This document shows, piece by piece, positions 52,653 to 61,302 of a DNA stretch of 64,000 bases. Both the position numbers and the translations under genes were made by a program. Location: positions 2,418,001 through 2,482,000 of the forward strand of contig CBDAQU010000002.1 in assembly GCA_965199235.1 (NCBI GenBank), given 5' to 3'. The stretch's first letter is position 1, and every line of letters begins with the position of its first letter. A model generated the notes under the pieces. It was not told where the DNA came from. It saw nothing but the letters and a program-made list of their open reading frames with translations, and did not search any database. This DNA comes from BOG-908 sp965199235. Its GTDB lineage: Bacteria; Pseudomonadota; Alphaproteobacteria; Acetobacterales; Acetobacteraceae.

Positions 52653-54095
52653 TCACGCAGGCACGCTTTCCAGCGAGCGGGTCACACGTTCGGCCGATAC
52701 GCGGCCCTCGCGCGCCGCGCGTGCGTCCTGCTCCACGCGGTCGCGCAGCCGTTTGGCAGCCGAGATGCGCACGATGAACGGCTCGCGTTCCACATGTGCG
52801 TCCAGCAATTCAACGGCGTCGTCGTCCCACACCGCCGCGCCATGCTCGCGCGCCGGCGTGGGATCGATGCGGTCCATCTCGCTGGCCAGCGGCAGGATAT
52901 GGAACAGCGCGTCGAACAGAGCGTTGCAGTATTCCTGGATGATCCAGGTGGCGCCCGCATATCCCATGAACGGTGTGCCGGTCGCGCGGCGGATGATCGC
53001 CCCCGGGAACGATGCCGGTACGAACATGCAGCGCGCGCCCTGCTCGGCCGCATACATGCGCTCGTTGAACGACCCGTACAGGACCAGCGGCGGCGTCGCC
53101 CTCAAGGCGCGCTTCACCGCGGCGTTGTCAGGCTTGGCGCCGGCGGTGCGGGAGAACGCAAACGTGCAGGGCACTCCCATCTCGTCTTCCAGAAACTGCC
53201 TGACACCCCTCGTGTAGGTTTCGGTCGCAACGATCGCGAAGGAAGCGGTGGCGAAGAAATCTTGCGTCACGCTGCGCCACAGATCCCAGATCGGCTTTAT
53301 GGTGGAGTGCTTCTCCGCCTCGATGAACGGTTCCGGATCAACCCCAGTCAGCTCGCCCAGCGCGCGCAGGAAATTCGTGGTCGCAAAGATGCCGATCGGC
53401 GCCTGCAGATAGGGCCGGTCCAGCGCCTCGCACAGCTTGCGGCCGAACTCGCGATACAGGCAGATGTTCACGTCCGCGTTCGGCAGCCTGGCCACGTCCT
53501 CCAGATGCGAGCCGAGCGGGAAGCTCAGGTTGATCTCGCAGCCGATGCCCTCCACCAGCCGGCGGATTTCCGCCAGGTCGGAGGGCATGTTGAACGTGCC
53601 GTAGATCGGACCGATGATGTTGACCCGCGGTTTTACACCGGGTGCGCGTTCCGGGCGCGGCTTTATCGCCTTCTTCGACCCGAACTCGGTCCACAACCAG
53701 AAAATGGCGCGGTCGGCCGCCTGCCACTGATCCTCGTCGATGGTGCGCGGGACGAAGCGCAGCAGGTTGCTGCCCTCCGGCGTGACGCCGCCGCCGATCA
53801 TCTCCGCGATGCTGCCAGTCACCACCACGGCCGGCAGGTCCTGGTCGCCCGCGGCCGCGGCGCGGCGCATCGCGCCCTCGGTGCCCTCGCTGGACAGATT
53901 GTCCTCGGACAATCCCGTGACCATCACAGGCAGTTCGTGCGGCGGCAGCCCGTCGGTGTAGTGCAGCACCGCCGTTACCGGCAGGTTCTCGCAGCCGACA
54001 GGCCCGTCGATCAGCACGCGCAGCCCGCGCACCGCGCAGAACGCGTAGACCGCGCCCCAGTAGCCGCCCGCACGGTCGTGATCGAGGACCAGCAT
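52653..54095 (-). CDS. bchZ: Chlorophyllide a reductase, Z subunit
   Basis: 480 residues from ATG 54095 (MLVLDHDRAGGYWGAVYAFC). The nitrogenase-like beta subunit has IDGPVGCENLPVTAVLHYTD, and the C-terminal PVGCEN-type and EEMGVPC/FGS-type segments. With BchY it reduces the ring B C7=C8 bond, converting chlorin to bacteriochlorin. It starts four bases after bchY. The long frame upstream is bchY read in a different frame. Confidence 0.95.
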   Translation of the reverse strand: MLVLDHDRAGGYWGAVYAFCAVRGLRVLIDGPVGCENLPVTAVLHYTDGLPPHELPVMVTGLSEDNLSSEGTEGAMRRAAAAGDQDLPAVVVTGSIAEMIGGGVTPEGSNLLRFVPRTIDEDQWQAADRAIFWLWTEFGSKKAIKPRPERAPGVKPRVNIIGPIYGTFNMPSDLAEIRRLVEGIGCEINLSFPLGSHLEDVARLPNADVNICLYREFGRKLCEALDRPYLQAPIGIFATTNFLRALGELTGVDPEPFIEAEKHSTIKPIWDLWRSVTQDFFATASFAIVATETYTRGVRQFLEDEMGVPCTFAFSRTAGAKPDNAAVKRALRATPPLVLYGSFNERMYAAEQGARCMFVPASFPGAIIRRATGTPFMGYAGATWIIQEYCNALFDALFHILPLASEMDRIDPTPAREHGAAVWDDDAVELLDAHVEREPFIVRISAAKRLRDRVEQDARAAREGRVSAERVTRSLESVPA

Positions 54096-54099
54096 CGGT

Positions 54100-55626
54100 T
54101 CAGGTCCCCACCGCTTCGAGCGCGCGGGCCTTGGCAAGCCGCAACTTCCGCGTGCGCTCACGTGCGCCCTGCGGCTCCACCGGCTTGCCGCGCCACCCAT
54201 AGCCGGAGGCATCACCCGTGCCGACACCTTCGAAGAACGAAACCATGCGCGCGAACCGCGGCGCCCCGCGCGTCTGCGCCGCCACGATCGCCGCCAACGC
54301 GCCCGCACCGGCCGCCCCCATCAACGGCCGCGCGGAAACCATGTTGGTGTAGTAGAGCGCCGGTATGCCCAACTCCTTGGCGCGCTGCACAAGCGGCGTC
54401 GTCCCGATCGCCAGGTCAGGCCGCACGTCCTGCATCGCGCACATGTCCTGCTCCAGCGACGCGCGGTATTGCACGTGCGTCCCACGTGCCTCGAGCCACT
54501 CGCGGTCCGTCTGGCTCCATTCCGTGCGTGGACATGCTGTGCCGACATAGGGGATGTCCGCACCCGCCTCCATCAGCAGACGCGCCACCAGCAGTTCCGA
54601 ACCCTCGTAGCCCGACACCGTGATTCGCGCGTTGATCGGGTTAGCCGCCAGCGCCGCGCGTATCCCCGGCAACGCCGCATCCTTCGCCGCATCCACTTGC
54701 GATGCGTTCACCCCTGCCGCAGCGCCCACCGCATCCAGCCACGCCGATGTTCCGTCCACGCCCACAGGCGCCGACCCCACGACTGGCCGCCCAGCCGCCC
54801 GCAGCTCGCGCACCGAGGCCGTATAAAAAGGATGCGCCGCCGCAGCCACCCGGCAGTCCAACGCGGCATACAGATCACGCCATTCCCGGCAGGGCAGGGT
54901 AGGCGCCAGCGCCATTCCCATCGGCGCCAGCAGCGCGCCCACGCCAGGCGGGTCGGCGGGGAAAAACTCGCCCAGCATCGCGACCGTCGGCCGATCTTGC
55001 AGCACACGCGGCCGGGCCACCGGACCGCGCTCGGCCTCCGTGCGCGCATATTTCAGCATCGCGCCGGTCAGCACGTCCTTGGCTTCCGCATGCGTCGGCA
55101 CGCCGAACCCCGGCACGTCGATGCCGATGATGCGCACCCCGTCTATCTGTTTCGGCAGCAGATCCAGCGGCACGCCGGACGCGGTCGGCACGCACAGGTT
55201 GATCACCACCACGGCGTCGTACTCCTCGGGCTTCGCCGTCTCGTAAACCGCGTTTCGGATGTCCTCGAACAACTGTCCCTTCACCAGCGATTCCGAGTTG
55301 AACGGCACGTAACCCACCGTCCGCCGCGCCCCGTAGAAATGGGACGTGAACGTCAGCCCGTAGACGCAACAGGCCGAGCCGGACAGGATCGTCGCCACCC
55401 GCCGCATACGCAGGCCCACGCGCAGCGAGCCGAAGGCAGGGCACATCGATTGCGGCTGGTCGTGCGGCCCGCGCGGGTAGTCCGCCATCAGCCTGTCCAT
55501 CACCACCGACTTGCCTGCAGCCCGGGCAGCCTCGTCCAGACGCGCCCGTCCGCCATGGCAGCCGCCTTCCGCGACCGGCGCGATCGACCCATCCATCGCC
55601 TCAGGCACCCCCTCCTCAAGCGCCAT
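54100..55626 (-). CDS. bchY: Chlorophyllide a reductase, Y subunit
   Basis: 508 residues. Cys residues expected for the YZ cluster occur in QSMCPAFGSLR, SGSACCVYGLTF and INLCVPTASGVP. The fold is nitrogenase-like. Together with BchZ it forms the catalytic heterotetramer. The start ATG overlaps the last 11 bases of bchX. Confidence 0.95.
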   Translation of the reverse strand: MALEEGVPEAMDGSIAPVAEGGCHGGRARLDEAARAAGKSVVMDRLMADYPRGPHDQPQSMCPAFGSLRVGLRMRRVATILSGSACCVYGLTFTSHFYGARRTVGYVPFNSESLVKGQLFEDIRNAVYETAKPEEYDAVVVINLCVPTASGVPLDLLPKQIDGVRIIGIDVPGFGVPTHAEAKDVLTGAMLKYARTEAERGPVARPRVLQDRPTVAMLGEFFPADPPGVGALLAPMGMALAPTLPCREWRDLYAALDCRVAAAAHPFYTASVRELRAAGRPVVGSAPVGVDGTSAWLDAVGAAAGVNASQVDAAKDAALPGIRAALAANPINARITVSGYEGSELLVARLLMEAGADIPYVGTACPRTEWSQTDREWLEARGTHVQYRASLEQDMCAMQDVRPDLAIGTTPLVQRAKELGIPALYYTNMVSARPLMGAAGAGALAAIVAAQTRGAPRFARMVSFFEGVGTGDASGYGWRGKPVEPQGARERTRKLRLAKARALEAVGT

Positions 55627-56635
55627 CGTAGATCACTTCGAGCGACGCTTTCGTGTTCACCGTCGCCGGGCACATGTCCGCCTCGGTCGCCGGCACCAGA
55701 ACCACGTTGCGCCCCACCGCATCGCCCTTGAACAGGTTCAGCAGGTTCTCGTGGGTCAGGGGGTTCGGCCGCACCGGCGGCGCGGACGCCACCTGCTCGG
55801 CCAGCGTCTCGAACATCGGCGCCCAGCGCCCGCCAGGCGTGCCGATGATCTCGTAATTCGCACTCTTGCGCCGGATGTCGTCATCGGCAGGGATCGCCGA
55901 CAGCACGGGGATGCCCACGGACTCCGCAAACGCCTGCGCCTCGCCCGTCCCGTCATCCTTGTTGATCACCATGCCGGCAACGCCCACGTTGCCACCGAGC
56001 TTGCGGAAGTAATCGACCGCCGAGCAAACGTTGTTGGCAACGTAGAGCGACTGCAAGTCGTTGGACGCAACGACGATCACCTTCTGGCACATGTCGCGCG
56101 CGATCGGCAGACCGAACCCGCCGCACACCACGTCGCCCAGGAAGTCGAGCAGTACGTAATCGAACCCCCACTCGTGAAACCCGAGCTTCTCCAGCAGCTC
56201 GAACCCGTGGATGATGCCGCGCCCGCCGCAGCCGCGCCCGACCTCAGGCCCGCCCAGTTCCATTGCGTAAACGCCGTCGCGCTTGAAGCACACGTCGCCG
56301 ATCGCCACCGCCTCGCCCGCCAGCTTCTTCTTCGATGACGTCTCGATGATCGTCGGGCACGACCGCCCGCCGAACAGCAGGCTCGTCGTGTCGCTCTTCG
56401 GGTCGCAGCCGATCAGCAGCACGCGCTTGCCCTGCTGCGCCATCATGTAGCTGAGGTTCGCCAGCGTGAAGCTCTTGCCGATGCCGCCCTTGCCGTAGAT
56501 CGCGATGATCTGCGTTTCCTTCTTGGCGGGCGCGGTCTCCACGGCATCCGGCTCGATCGCCGCTTCCGCGCGCAAAGCGTCGGCCATGCTGGCCTGCGCT
56601 GTTGCCGGCCGTGGCTGGCTGACGAATGCGTTCAT
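55616..56635 (-). CDS. bchX: Chlorophyllide a reductase iron protein, X subunit
   Basis: 339 residues from ATG 56635. Walker A is GKGGIGKS at residues 48-55, with cluster Cys in GRGCGGRGI and GDVVCGGFG. The N-terminal 40 residues are Ala/Glu-rich and poorly conserved. A homodimer passes ATP-driven electrons to BchYZ. ATGA overlap with bchC and an 11-base overlap with bchY. Confidence 0.96.
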   Translation of the reverse strand: MNAFVSQPRPATAQASMADALRAEAAIEPDAVETAPAKKETQIIAIYGKGGIGKSFTLANLSYMMAQQGKRVLLIGCDPKSDTTSLLFGGRSCPTIIETSSKKKLAGEAVAIGDVCFKRDGVYAMELGGPEVGRGCGGRGIIHGFELLEKLGFHEWGFDYVLLDFLGDVVCGGFGLPIARDMCQKVIVVASNDLQSLYVANNVCSAVDYFRKLGGNVGVAGMVINKDDGTGEAQAFAESVGIPVLSAIPADDDIRRKSANYEIIGTPGGRWAPMFETLAEQVASAPPVRPNPLTHENLLNLFKGDAVGRNVVLVPATEADMCPATVNTKASLEVIYDGA

Positions 56636-57564
56636 GCGTCTCTCCAATCGAGAACCATTTTTAGGCACGAGGTGTCGGAAAACGCGGTGGCGTAGGCCGC
56701 TTCTGCCCGGTCGGCACGCGCACGATGCGTGATCAGCCCGCCCAGGGAGAGCGCGCCCGCGTTCACCAGTTCGAGCACGCGCGCCGTGTCGGCGGGCGTG
56801 AACTGCGCGGCGATCAGGATGCGCGCCTCCCGCATGAAGGCAGGCGGGAACGTGAAACTCAGCGAATCATAGAACCCCGCCAGCACCACGGCACCGCCCG
56901 GCGCCAGGCGGGCGATCAGCGTGTCCAGCACGCCCGCATCGCCGCTCGCATCCACGATGCAGCGATAGTCGCGCCTCTCGTCCTGGGCAGGATCCACAAC
57001 GCTGTAGCCGACGGCGCCGTCCCTGCGCCCCGCGTTGGTTTCCCAAACGGTCGGCACGGCACCGGCCGCAACGCTCAACCGCGCCAGCAGCCGCCCAACA
57101 GTGCCGTGTCCAACGATCAGCTCTGGCAGTCCTGCGCCGGGCAGGGCCACCGCGTGCTGCGCGGTCGCCGCCAGTGCCAGCAGGATCGCCGACTCGCCGA
57201 GCGCCTCCGCCACCGGCACCACGCGCGCGCCCCGCGTAACCACGCGCGACGCGGTGCCGCCGAACAACCCGCGTATCTCGCCGTAGCAGCTCGCACCTGG
57301 CACGAACACGAACTGGCCCGGCTGCACGCCTGCATCCCGTCCGGCATCCACGACAACGCCCGTCGATTCGTAGCCAGGCACCAAAGGGTATCCCATGCCG
57401 GGAAACGGCGGCATTCGGCCCGTGAAGAGCAGGCGCTCGGTGCCGGTGCTGATGCCGCTCCACGCAACGTCCACCACCACCTCGTCCTTGCCCGGCGGAG
57501 TCAGCGCAAGCCGTTGCACTGCCAGGCGCTCCGGGCCGGTGAAGACGACAGCGTTCGTGTGCAT
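56632..57564 (-). CDS. bchC: 3-hydroxyethyl bacteriochlorophyllide a dehydrogenase
   Basis: 310 residues of the medium-chain dehydrogenase fold. It shows VAWSGISTGTERLLFTGRMP, the conserved VPGYESTGVV, and a nucleotide domain ELIVGHGTVGRLLARL. It oxidises the 3-hydroxyethyl group to acetyl, the last ring change before bacteriochlorophyllide a. It has its own promoter region (57565-57635), overlapped by a PpsR palindrome. Confidence 0.95.
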   Translation of the reverse strand: MHTNAVVFTGPERLAVQRLALTPPGKDEVVVDVAWSGISTGTERLLFTGRMPPFPGMGYPLVPGYESTGVVVDAGRDAGVQPGQFVFVPGASCYGEIRGLFGGTASRVVTRGARVVPVAEALGESAILLALAATAQHAVALPGAGLPELIVGHGTVGRLLARLSVAAGAVPTVWETNAGRRDGAVGYSVVDPAQDERRDYRCIVDASGDAGVLDTLIARLAPGGAVVLAGFYDSLSFTFPPAFMREARILIAAQFTPADTARVLELVNAGALSLGGLITHRARADRAEAAYATAFSDTSCLKMVLDWRDA

Positions 57565-57596
57565 TCAACCCTCCCTTTGCTTCGATCTCGTCAGCC

Positions 57597-57632
57597 TACC
57601 CTTACACAAGCCTATGTCAACTAAGATTTACA
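57597..57632 (-). promoter_or_regulatory. bchC promoter with PpsR-type palindrome
   Basis: TGTCAACTAAGATTTACA at 57615-57632 is a perfect TGT-N12-ACA. On the minus strand its end reads TTGACA, a -35 element, and TAGGCT about 16 bp further makes a weak -10. This overlap of repressor site and -35 is the known arrangement at the Rhodobacter bchC promoter. Confidence 0.7.
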
Positions 57633-57635
57633 CAT

Positions 57636-58802
57636 CTACCCGGGCTGAGCCACGAGCACGCTCGCCAGCAGCGGCGTGCTGGTCGGCAGCGCACGCACCC
57701 GCCCGAAACCAGCCTCCCGCAGAAAAGCCGTGAGCGCCGCAGCGCTCCTCGGCCGCCCGCTCCCCATCGCCAGCAGGTAGAACCCGAAATACGCGTCCCC
57801 CATCCGCTCGGCGCCCGGTGTTTCCGCCATGGGCTCGGCCAGCAGCAACGTGCCGTCGGCCGGCAGGGCAGCCCGAACCGCCCGCAGCAGCGCGCGGACC
57901 GAATCGTCATCGTGGTCGTGCACCACGCGCACCAGGCTGATCAGGTCGGCACCCGTCGGCAGCGCGTCACTCAGGAAACTGCCGCCGGATACCCGGGCGT
58001 CCAGCCCGGACGCGGCAAGCCGCATCCGCGCCAGGTCGGCCACGGCAGGCAAATCGAACAGCATCAGCCGCAACCCCGGCGCCCGCGCGCCGGCGGCTGC
58101 CAGGAACGCACCCTCGCCGCCGCCTACGTCCAGCAGGCACCGGTGCCGCCGGACCGGGTAGGCGTCCAGGATCTCGCCCGCCACCAGCGGCTGGGACGCC
58201 GCCATCAGCGCCGAATATGCGCCCACCGCCTCGCCATCCGCTTCTGCGGGGGAGTGGGCCCGCGCATAGGCCCAGAACGACTGCAACCGCGTCGGCGCCC
58301 CTTCACCGCGCAGCAGCGCCACCGGATCGGCCATGTCGGCGTAGAACATCGCGTGGTGGGCAACCATCGCCGCCACGCCGGGATTGTCCACCAGCGCCGC
58401 CCCCAGGCTGCCCAGCCCGAACCCGCCGTCGCGGCGCGCCACCAGCTGCAGCGCCACCGCCGCCTCCAGCAGCCGGCTCGCGCCGTCCTGCGGCAGGCCC
58501 AGCTGATCGGCCAGCGCCGAAAGGCCGAGCGGACCATCCGCGAGGACCTCGAACACCCGCAACTGAAGGCACGCAAACAGGATCTGCGAATAGACAAACC
58601 CTGCGCACAGGTCGAACAGCGCGCTGGTGCGGCGCCTTGCCACTGCCCTGGTCAGGGGGAAGCGTGCGGCCCAGGCGCGGAAGCGGGCGCTGCCGACCAG
58701 GCGGTCGCGAAGGCAAGCAGTCCTTTTTGCAAAAAGGACCAAAAAACTTTTGCTTATGCGAGTCCGCGACAGCGACTGGAACGTTTTTGCTTCTTCTTTC
58801 AA
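57636..58802 (-). CDS. crtF: Hydroxyneurosporene/spheroidene-pathway O-methyltransferase
   Basis: 388 residues if TTG 58802 is used; TTG 58742 lies inside the same repeat copy and would give 368. Sequence typical of CrtF starts at DRLVGSARFRAWAARFPLTR, then the helical dimerisation domain (LFDLCAGFVYSQILFACL). SAM motif is LLDVGGGEGAFLAA and the later SLVRVVHDHDDD is typical. It methylates 1-hydroxy carotenoids. The first 30 residues (MKEEAKTFQSLSRTRISKSF) are encoded by dispersed repeat family 2, so the native start seems to have been replaced. Confidence 0.9.
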   Translation of the reverse strand: MKEEAKTFQSLSRTRISKSFLVLFAKRTACLRDRLVGSARFRAWAARFPLTRAVARRRTSALFDLCAGFVYSQILFACLQLRVFEVLADGPLGLSALADQLGLPQDGASRLLEAAVALQLVARRDGGFGLGSLGAALVDNPGVAAMVAHHAMFYADMADPVALLRGEGAPTRLQSFWAYARAHSPAEADGEAVGAYSALMAASQPLVAGEILDAYPVRRHRCLLDVGGGEGAFLAAAGARAPGLRLMLFDLPAVADLARMRLAASGLDARVSGGSFLSDALPTGADLISLVRVVHDHDDDSVRALLRAVRAALPADGTLLLAEPMAETPGAERMGDAYFGFYLLAMGSGRPRSAAALTAFLREAGFGRVRALPTSTPLLASVLVAQPG

Positions 58803-58820
58803 AAAGAAGTCTTGCCTTCA
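58710..58820. repeat. Dispersed repeat family 2, full copy between crtE and crtF
   Basis: It is bounded by AAGGCAAGCAGTCCTTTTTG and its near-inverse CAAAAAGAAGTCTTGCCTT, an inverted repeat of about 20 bp. Inside is the perfect palindrome GTCCTTTTTGCAAAAAGGAC (58720-58739), then CAAAAAACTTTTGC and GTCCGCGACAGCG. The element covers the crtE stop (TGA at 58818-58820) and the start region of crtF. Confidence 0.85.
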
Positions 58821-59687
58821 AGCAGCATGCCTCACGAGCTGCCCAGGCAGCAGCCGCGAAGTCTCGGAAAGAATGTGGCTGCGCAAAGCCGACTGCCCAG
58901 GGCAGGACGGCACCGCCTCCATCGCCCGCTCCGCCAGTTCGGACAGCCAGCCGACCGCCTCGTCCAGCCCCAGCGCCGCCACCGCGCTCGGCCGCCGATG
59001 CGCCAAATCCTGCCCCACCGGCTTGCCCAGATCGTCGGCCGAACACACCGCGTCGCGCAGATCGTCGGCCACCTGGTATGCCTCGCCCAGACGCAGCCCC
59101 AGCGCCCGCCAAGGCTCCGCCTCCACCCCCGCACTCGCTGCCCCCGCCATCGTCGCCGCGGCAAACAGCGCGCCCGTTTTCTGTCGCTGATACTGCGCCA
59201 GGTCGGCCGAGTCCTCGCACTCCCAGGCCTGGCCCGCCACGATCCCCCTCGGCACGCCCACGCCGCGCCCGATCACGCCCACCAGGCGCGGCAGCCGCGC
59301 CGGCGCCAGAACGGCGGCATCGGCCAGCACCTGGAACGCCAGCACAATCAGCGCATCGCCCGCCAGCACCGCCAGCGGCTCGCCATGCACCCGGTGCACC
59401 GTCGGCCGCCCCCGCCGCGTGTCCGCATCGTCGAAACACGGCAGGTCGTCATGCACCAGAGATGCGCAATGCAGCAGCTCCACCGCGGCGGCCGCAGCAT
59501 CTGTCAGCCCCGGCGCATCCTCGCCGCACGCCATCGCCACCGCCAGGCACAGCCGCGGCCGTATGCGCGCGCCGCGCGGAAACACGCTGGCCCGCATTGC
59601 CTCTGCCAGGAGCGGCGGGCACCCTGGCGCCTCGGCCAGCGCCACCGCCCCGTTCAGCGCCTGCTCGATCCGCGACAACGGGTCCAT
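58818..59687 (-). CDS. crtE: Geranylgeranyl diphosphate synthase
   Basis: 289 residues from ATG 59687 with GGAGAGG upstream; GTG 59726 is a weaker start. The first Asp-rich motif is LVHDDLPCFDDADTRRG and the second is QVADDLRDA. It makes the C20 precursor for carotenoids and for the bacteriochlorophyll tail. It is divergent from crtD across a regulated gap. The stop codon lies in dispersed repeat family 2. Confidence 0.94.
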   Translation of the reverse strand: MDPLSRIEQALNGAVALAEAPGCPPLLAEAMRASVFPRGARIRPRLCLAVAMACGEDAPGLTDAAAAAVELLHCASLVHDDLPCFDDADTRRGRPTVHRVHGEPLAVLAGDALIVLAFQVLADAAVLAPARLPRLVGVIGRGVGVPRGIVAGQAWECEDSADLAQYQRQKTGALFAAATMAGAASAGVEAEPWRALGLRLGEAYQVADDLRDAVCSADDLGKPVGQDLAHRRPSAVAALGLDEAVGWLSELAERAMEAVPSCPGQSALRSHILSETSRLLPGQLVRHAA

Positions 59688-59719
59688 CAGCCTCTCCACC
59701 CTGCAAGTGTCAACCTGGC

Positions 59720-59772
59720 TTGTCACATATGATGTCAGTCTTTAATTACAGCGCTGTCAAGCAAGGAAGACA
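59720..59772. promoter_or_regulatory. crtE/crtD divergent promoters with two PpsR-type palindromes
   Basis: TGTCAGTCTTTAATTACA (59733-59750) and TGTCAAGCAAGGAAGACA (59755-59772) are both perfect TGT-N12-ACA. For crtD, TTGTCA (59720-59725) and TAATTA (59743-59748) are 17 bp apart, so the first site covers the -10. For crtE, TTGACA (59755-59760 on the minus strand) is 17 bp from a weak TGACAT. The second palindrome ends immediately before the crtD ATG and covers its ribosome-binding site. Confidence 0.75.
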
Positions 59773-61302
59773 ATGCCCACGTCTCGCGTGACAATCGTCG
59801 GCGCCGGCATCGGCGGCCTGGTCGCCGCACTCGACCTGGCCGTCGCAGGCCACCAGGTCACGGTGCTGGAGCGGCAGCCGGCGCCGGGCGGCAAGATGCG
59901 CCGCGTGCAGGCCGGCCCCGCCCGGATCGACGCCGGCCCCACCGTATTCACCATGCGCTGGGTCTTCGAGGAGATTTTTGCGAGCGCCGGCACTGCCCTG
60001 TCCGATCACGTCACGTTGCACCCCGCCAGCATCCTGGCCCGCCACGCCTGGAGCCCCGGCGAAACGCTCGACCTCCACGCCGACCTCGACCGCAGCGCCG
60101 ACGCCATCGGCGCCTTTGCAGGTCCGGCCGAGGCCACGGCTTTCCGTGCCTTCGCCGCCCGTGCGGAAAGGATCTACGACACGCTGGAGCGCCCATTCCT
60201 CCGCGGCCCGCTGCCCACGCCCCTGTCGCTGGTGCGCGACGCGGGCGTGGCGAAGATGCTCGCCATCAGCCCGTTCGACACGATGATGACCGCGCTCGCC
60301 TCCCATTTCGCCGACCCGCGCCTGCGCCAGCTGTTCGGCCGCTACGCCACCTATTGCGGCTCCTCGCCCTACCTGGCGCCGGCCACCCTGATGCTGGTGG
60401 CGCATGTGGAGCGCGACGGCGTGTGGTTTCTGCAGGGCGGCATGCACAGTCTTGCCAGCGCGTTGGCCAAGCTTGCCGCGCAGCACGGCGTGGTGTTCCG
60501 CTACGACAGCCACGTGCACCGCATAGACGTCGCAAACGGCCGGACGACCGGCGTCACGCTGCCGGACGGCGAGCGCGTGCAGGCCGAGTGCGTGGTGCTC
60601 AATGCAGACGCCGGATCGCTCGCCGCGGGATGTTTCGGCCCCGACGCGTCACGCGCGGTGCCCGCCGTCGCACCGGCAAGCCGCTCGCTCTCCGCGCTCA
60701 CCTGGGCGATCCACGCGCGCACCGAGGGTTTTCCCTTGACCCGGCACACCGTGTTCTTCTCGCGCGACTATCCGGCCGAGTTCCGCGCCATCTTCGGCGA
60801 CCGCCGGCTGCCGCACGAGCCCACCATCTACGTCTGCGCGCAGGACCGCACCGACGGCGCATCGGCGCCGGACGGGCCGGAACGCCTGCTGATCCTGGTC
60901 AACGCGCCGGCCGACGGCGATACCAACCCACTGTCCACCAAGGCGACGCAGGCATGCACGGAAACAACCTTCGCCCTTCTGGCCCGATGCGGCCTGCACG
61001 TGCACCGGACGGACGCGCCGTGCGTGACGACGGGCCCGCAACAGTTCAGCACCCTGTTTCCGGCGACGGGCGGGGCGCTGTACGGCCAGGCGGTGCACGG
61101 CCCGATGGCGACCTTCCGCCGCCCGGGCAGCCGCACGAGACTGCCTGGCCTGTATCTGGCGGGGGGCAGCACCCACCCGGGGGCGGGCGTGCCGATGGCA
61201 GCGCTCTCGGGGCGCCTGGCGGCCTCCTGCCTGATCGCCGATGGCGCTTCGACAAGAACGTGGCGCCGCGCGGCTACGAGTGGTGGTACCTCGACGCGCT
61301 GA
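59773..61302 (+). CDS. crtD: Hydroxyneurosporene/methoxyneurosporene dehydrogenase (CrtD)
   Basis: 509 residues. The FAD fold is VTIVGAGIGGLVAALDLAVA, then GGKMRRVQAGPARIDAGPTV, and the C-terminal carotenoid dehydrogenase signature LYLAGGSTHPGAGVPMAALS. It introduces the C3,4 desaturation in methoxylated or hydroxylated carotenoids. Its 3' end overlaps the crtC frame. CrtI, the phytoene desaturase, is a separate gene at the right edge. Confidence 0.93.
   Translation: MPTSRVTIVGAGIGGLVAALDLAVAGHQVTVLERQPAPGGKMRRVQAGPARIDAGPTVFTMRWVFEEIFASAGTALSDHVTLHPASILARHAWSPGETLDLHADLDRSADAIGAFAGPAEATAFRAFAARAERIYDTLERPFLRGPLPTPLSLVRDAGVAKMLAISPFDTMMTALASHFADPRLRQLFGRYATYCGSSPYLAPATLMLVAHVERDGVWFLQGGMHSLASALAKLAAQHGVVFRYDSHVHRIDVANGRTTGVTLPDGERVQAECVVLNADAGSLAAGCFGPDASRAVPAVAPASRSLSALTWAIHARTEGFPLTRHTVFFSRDYPAEFRAIFGDRRLPHEPTIYVCAQDRTDGASAPDGPERLLILVNAPADGDTNPLSTKATQACTETTFALLARCGLHVHRTDAPCVTTGPQQFSTLFPATGGALYGQAVHGPMATFRRPGSRTRLPGLYLAGGSTHPGAGVPMAALSGRLAASCLIADGASTRTWRRAATSGGTSTR

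Noticed and set aside
54469..55731. 420-codon plus-strand frame opposite bchY
   Set aside because: Arg/His-rich shadow of bchY with no recognisable motif.
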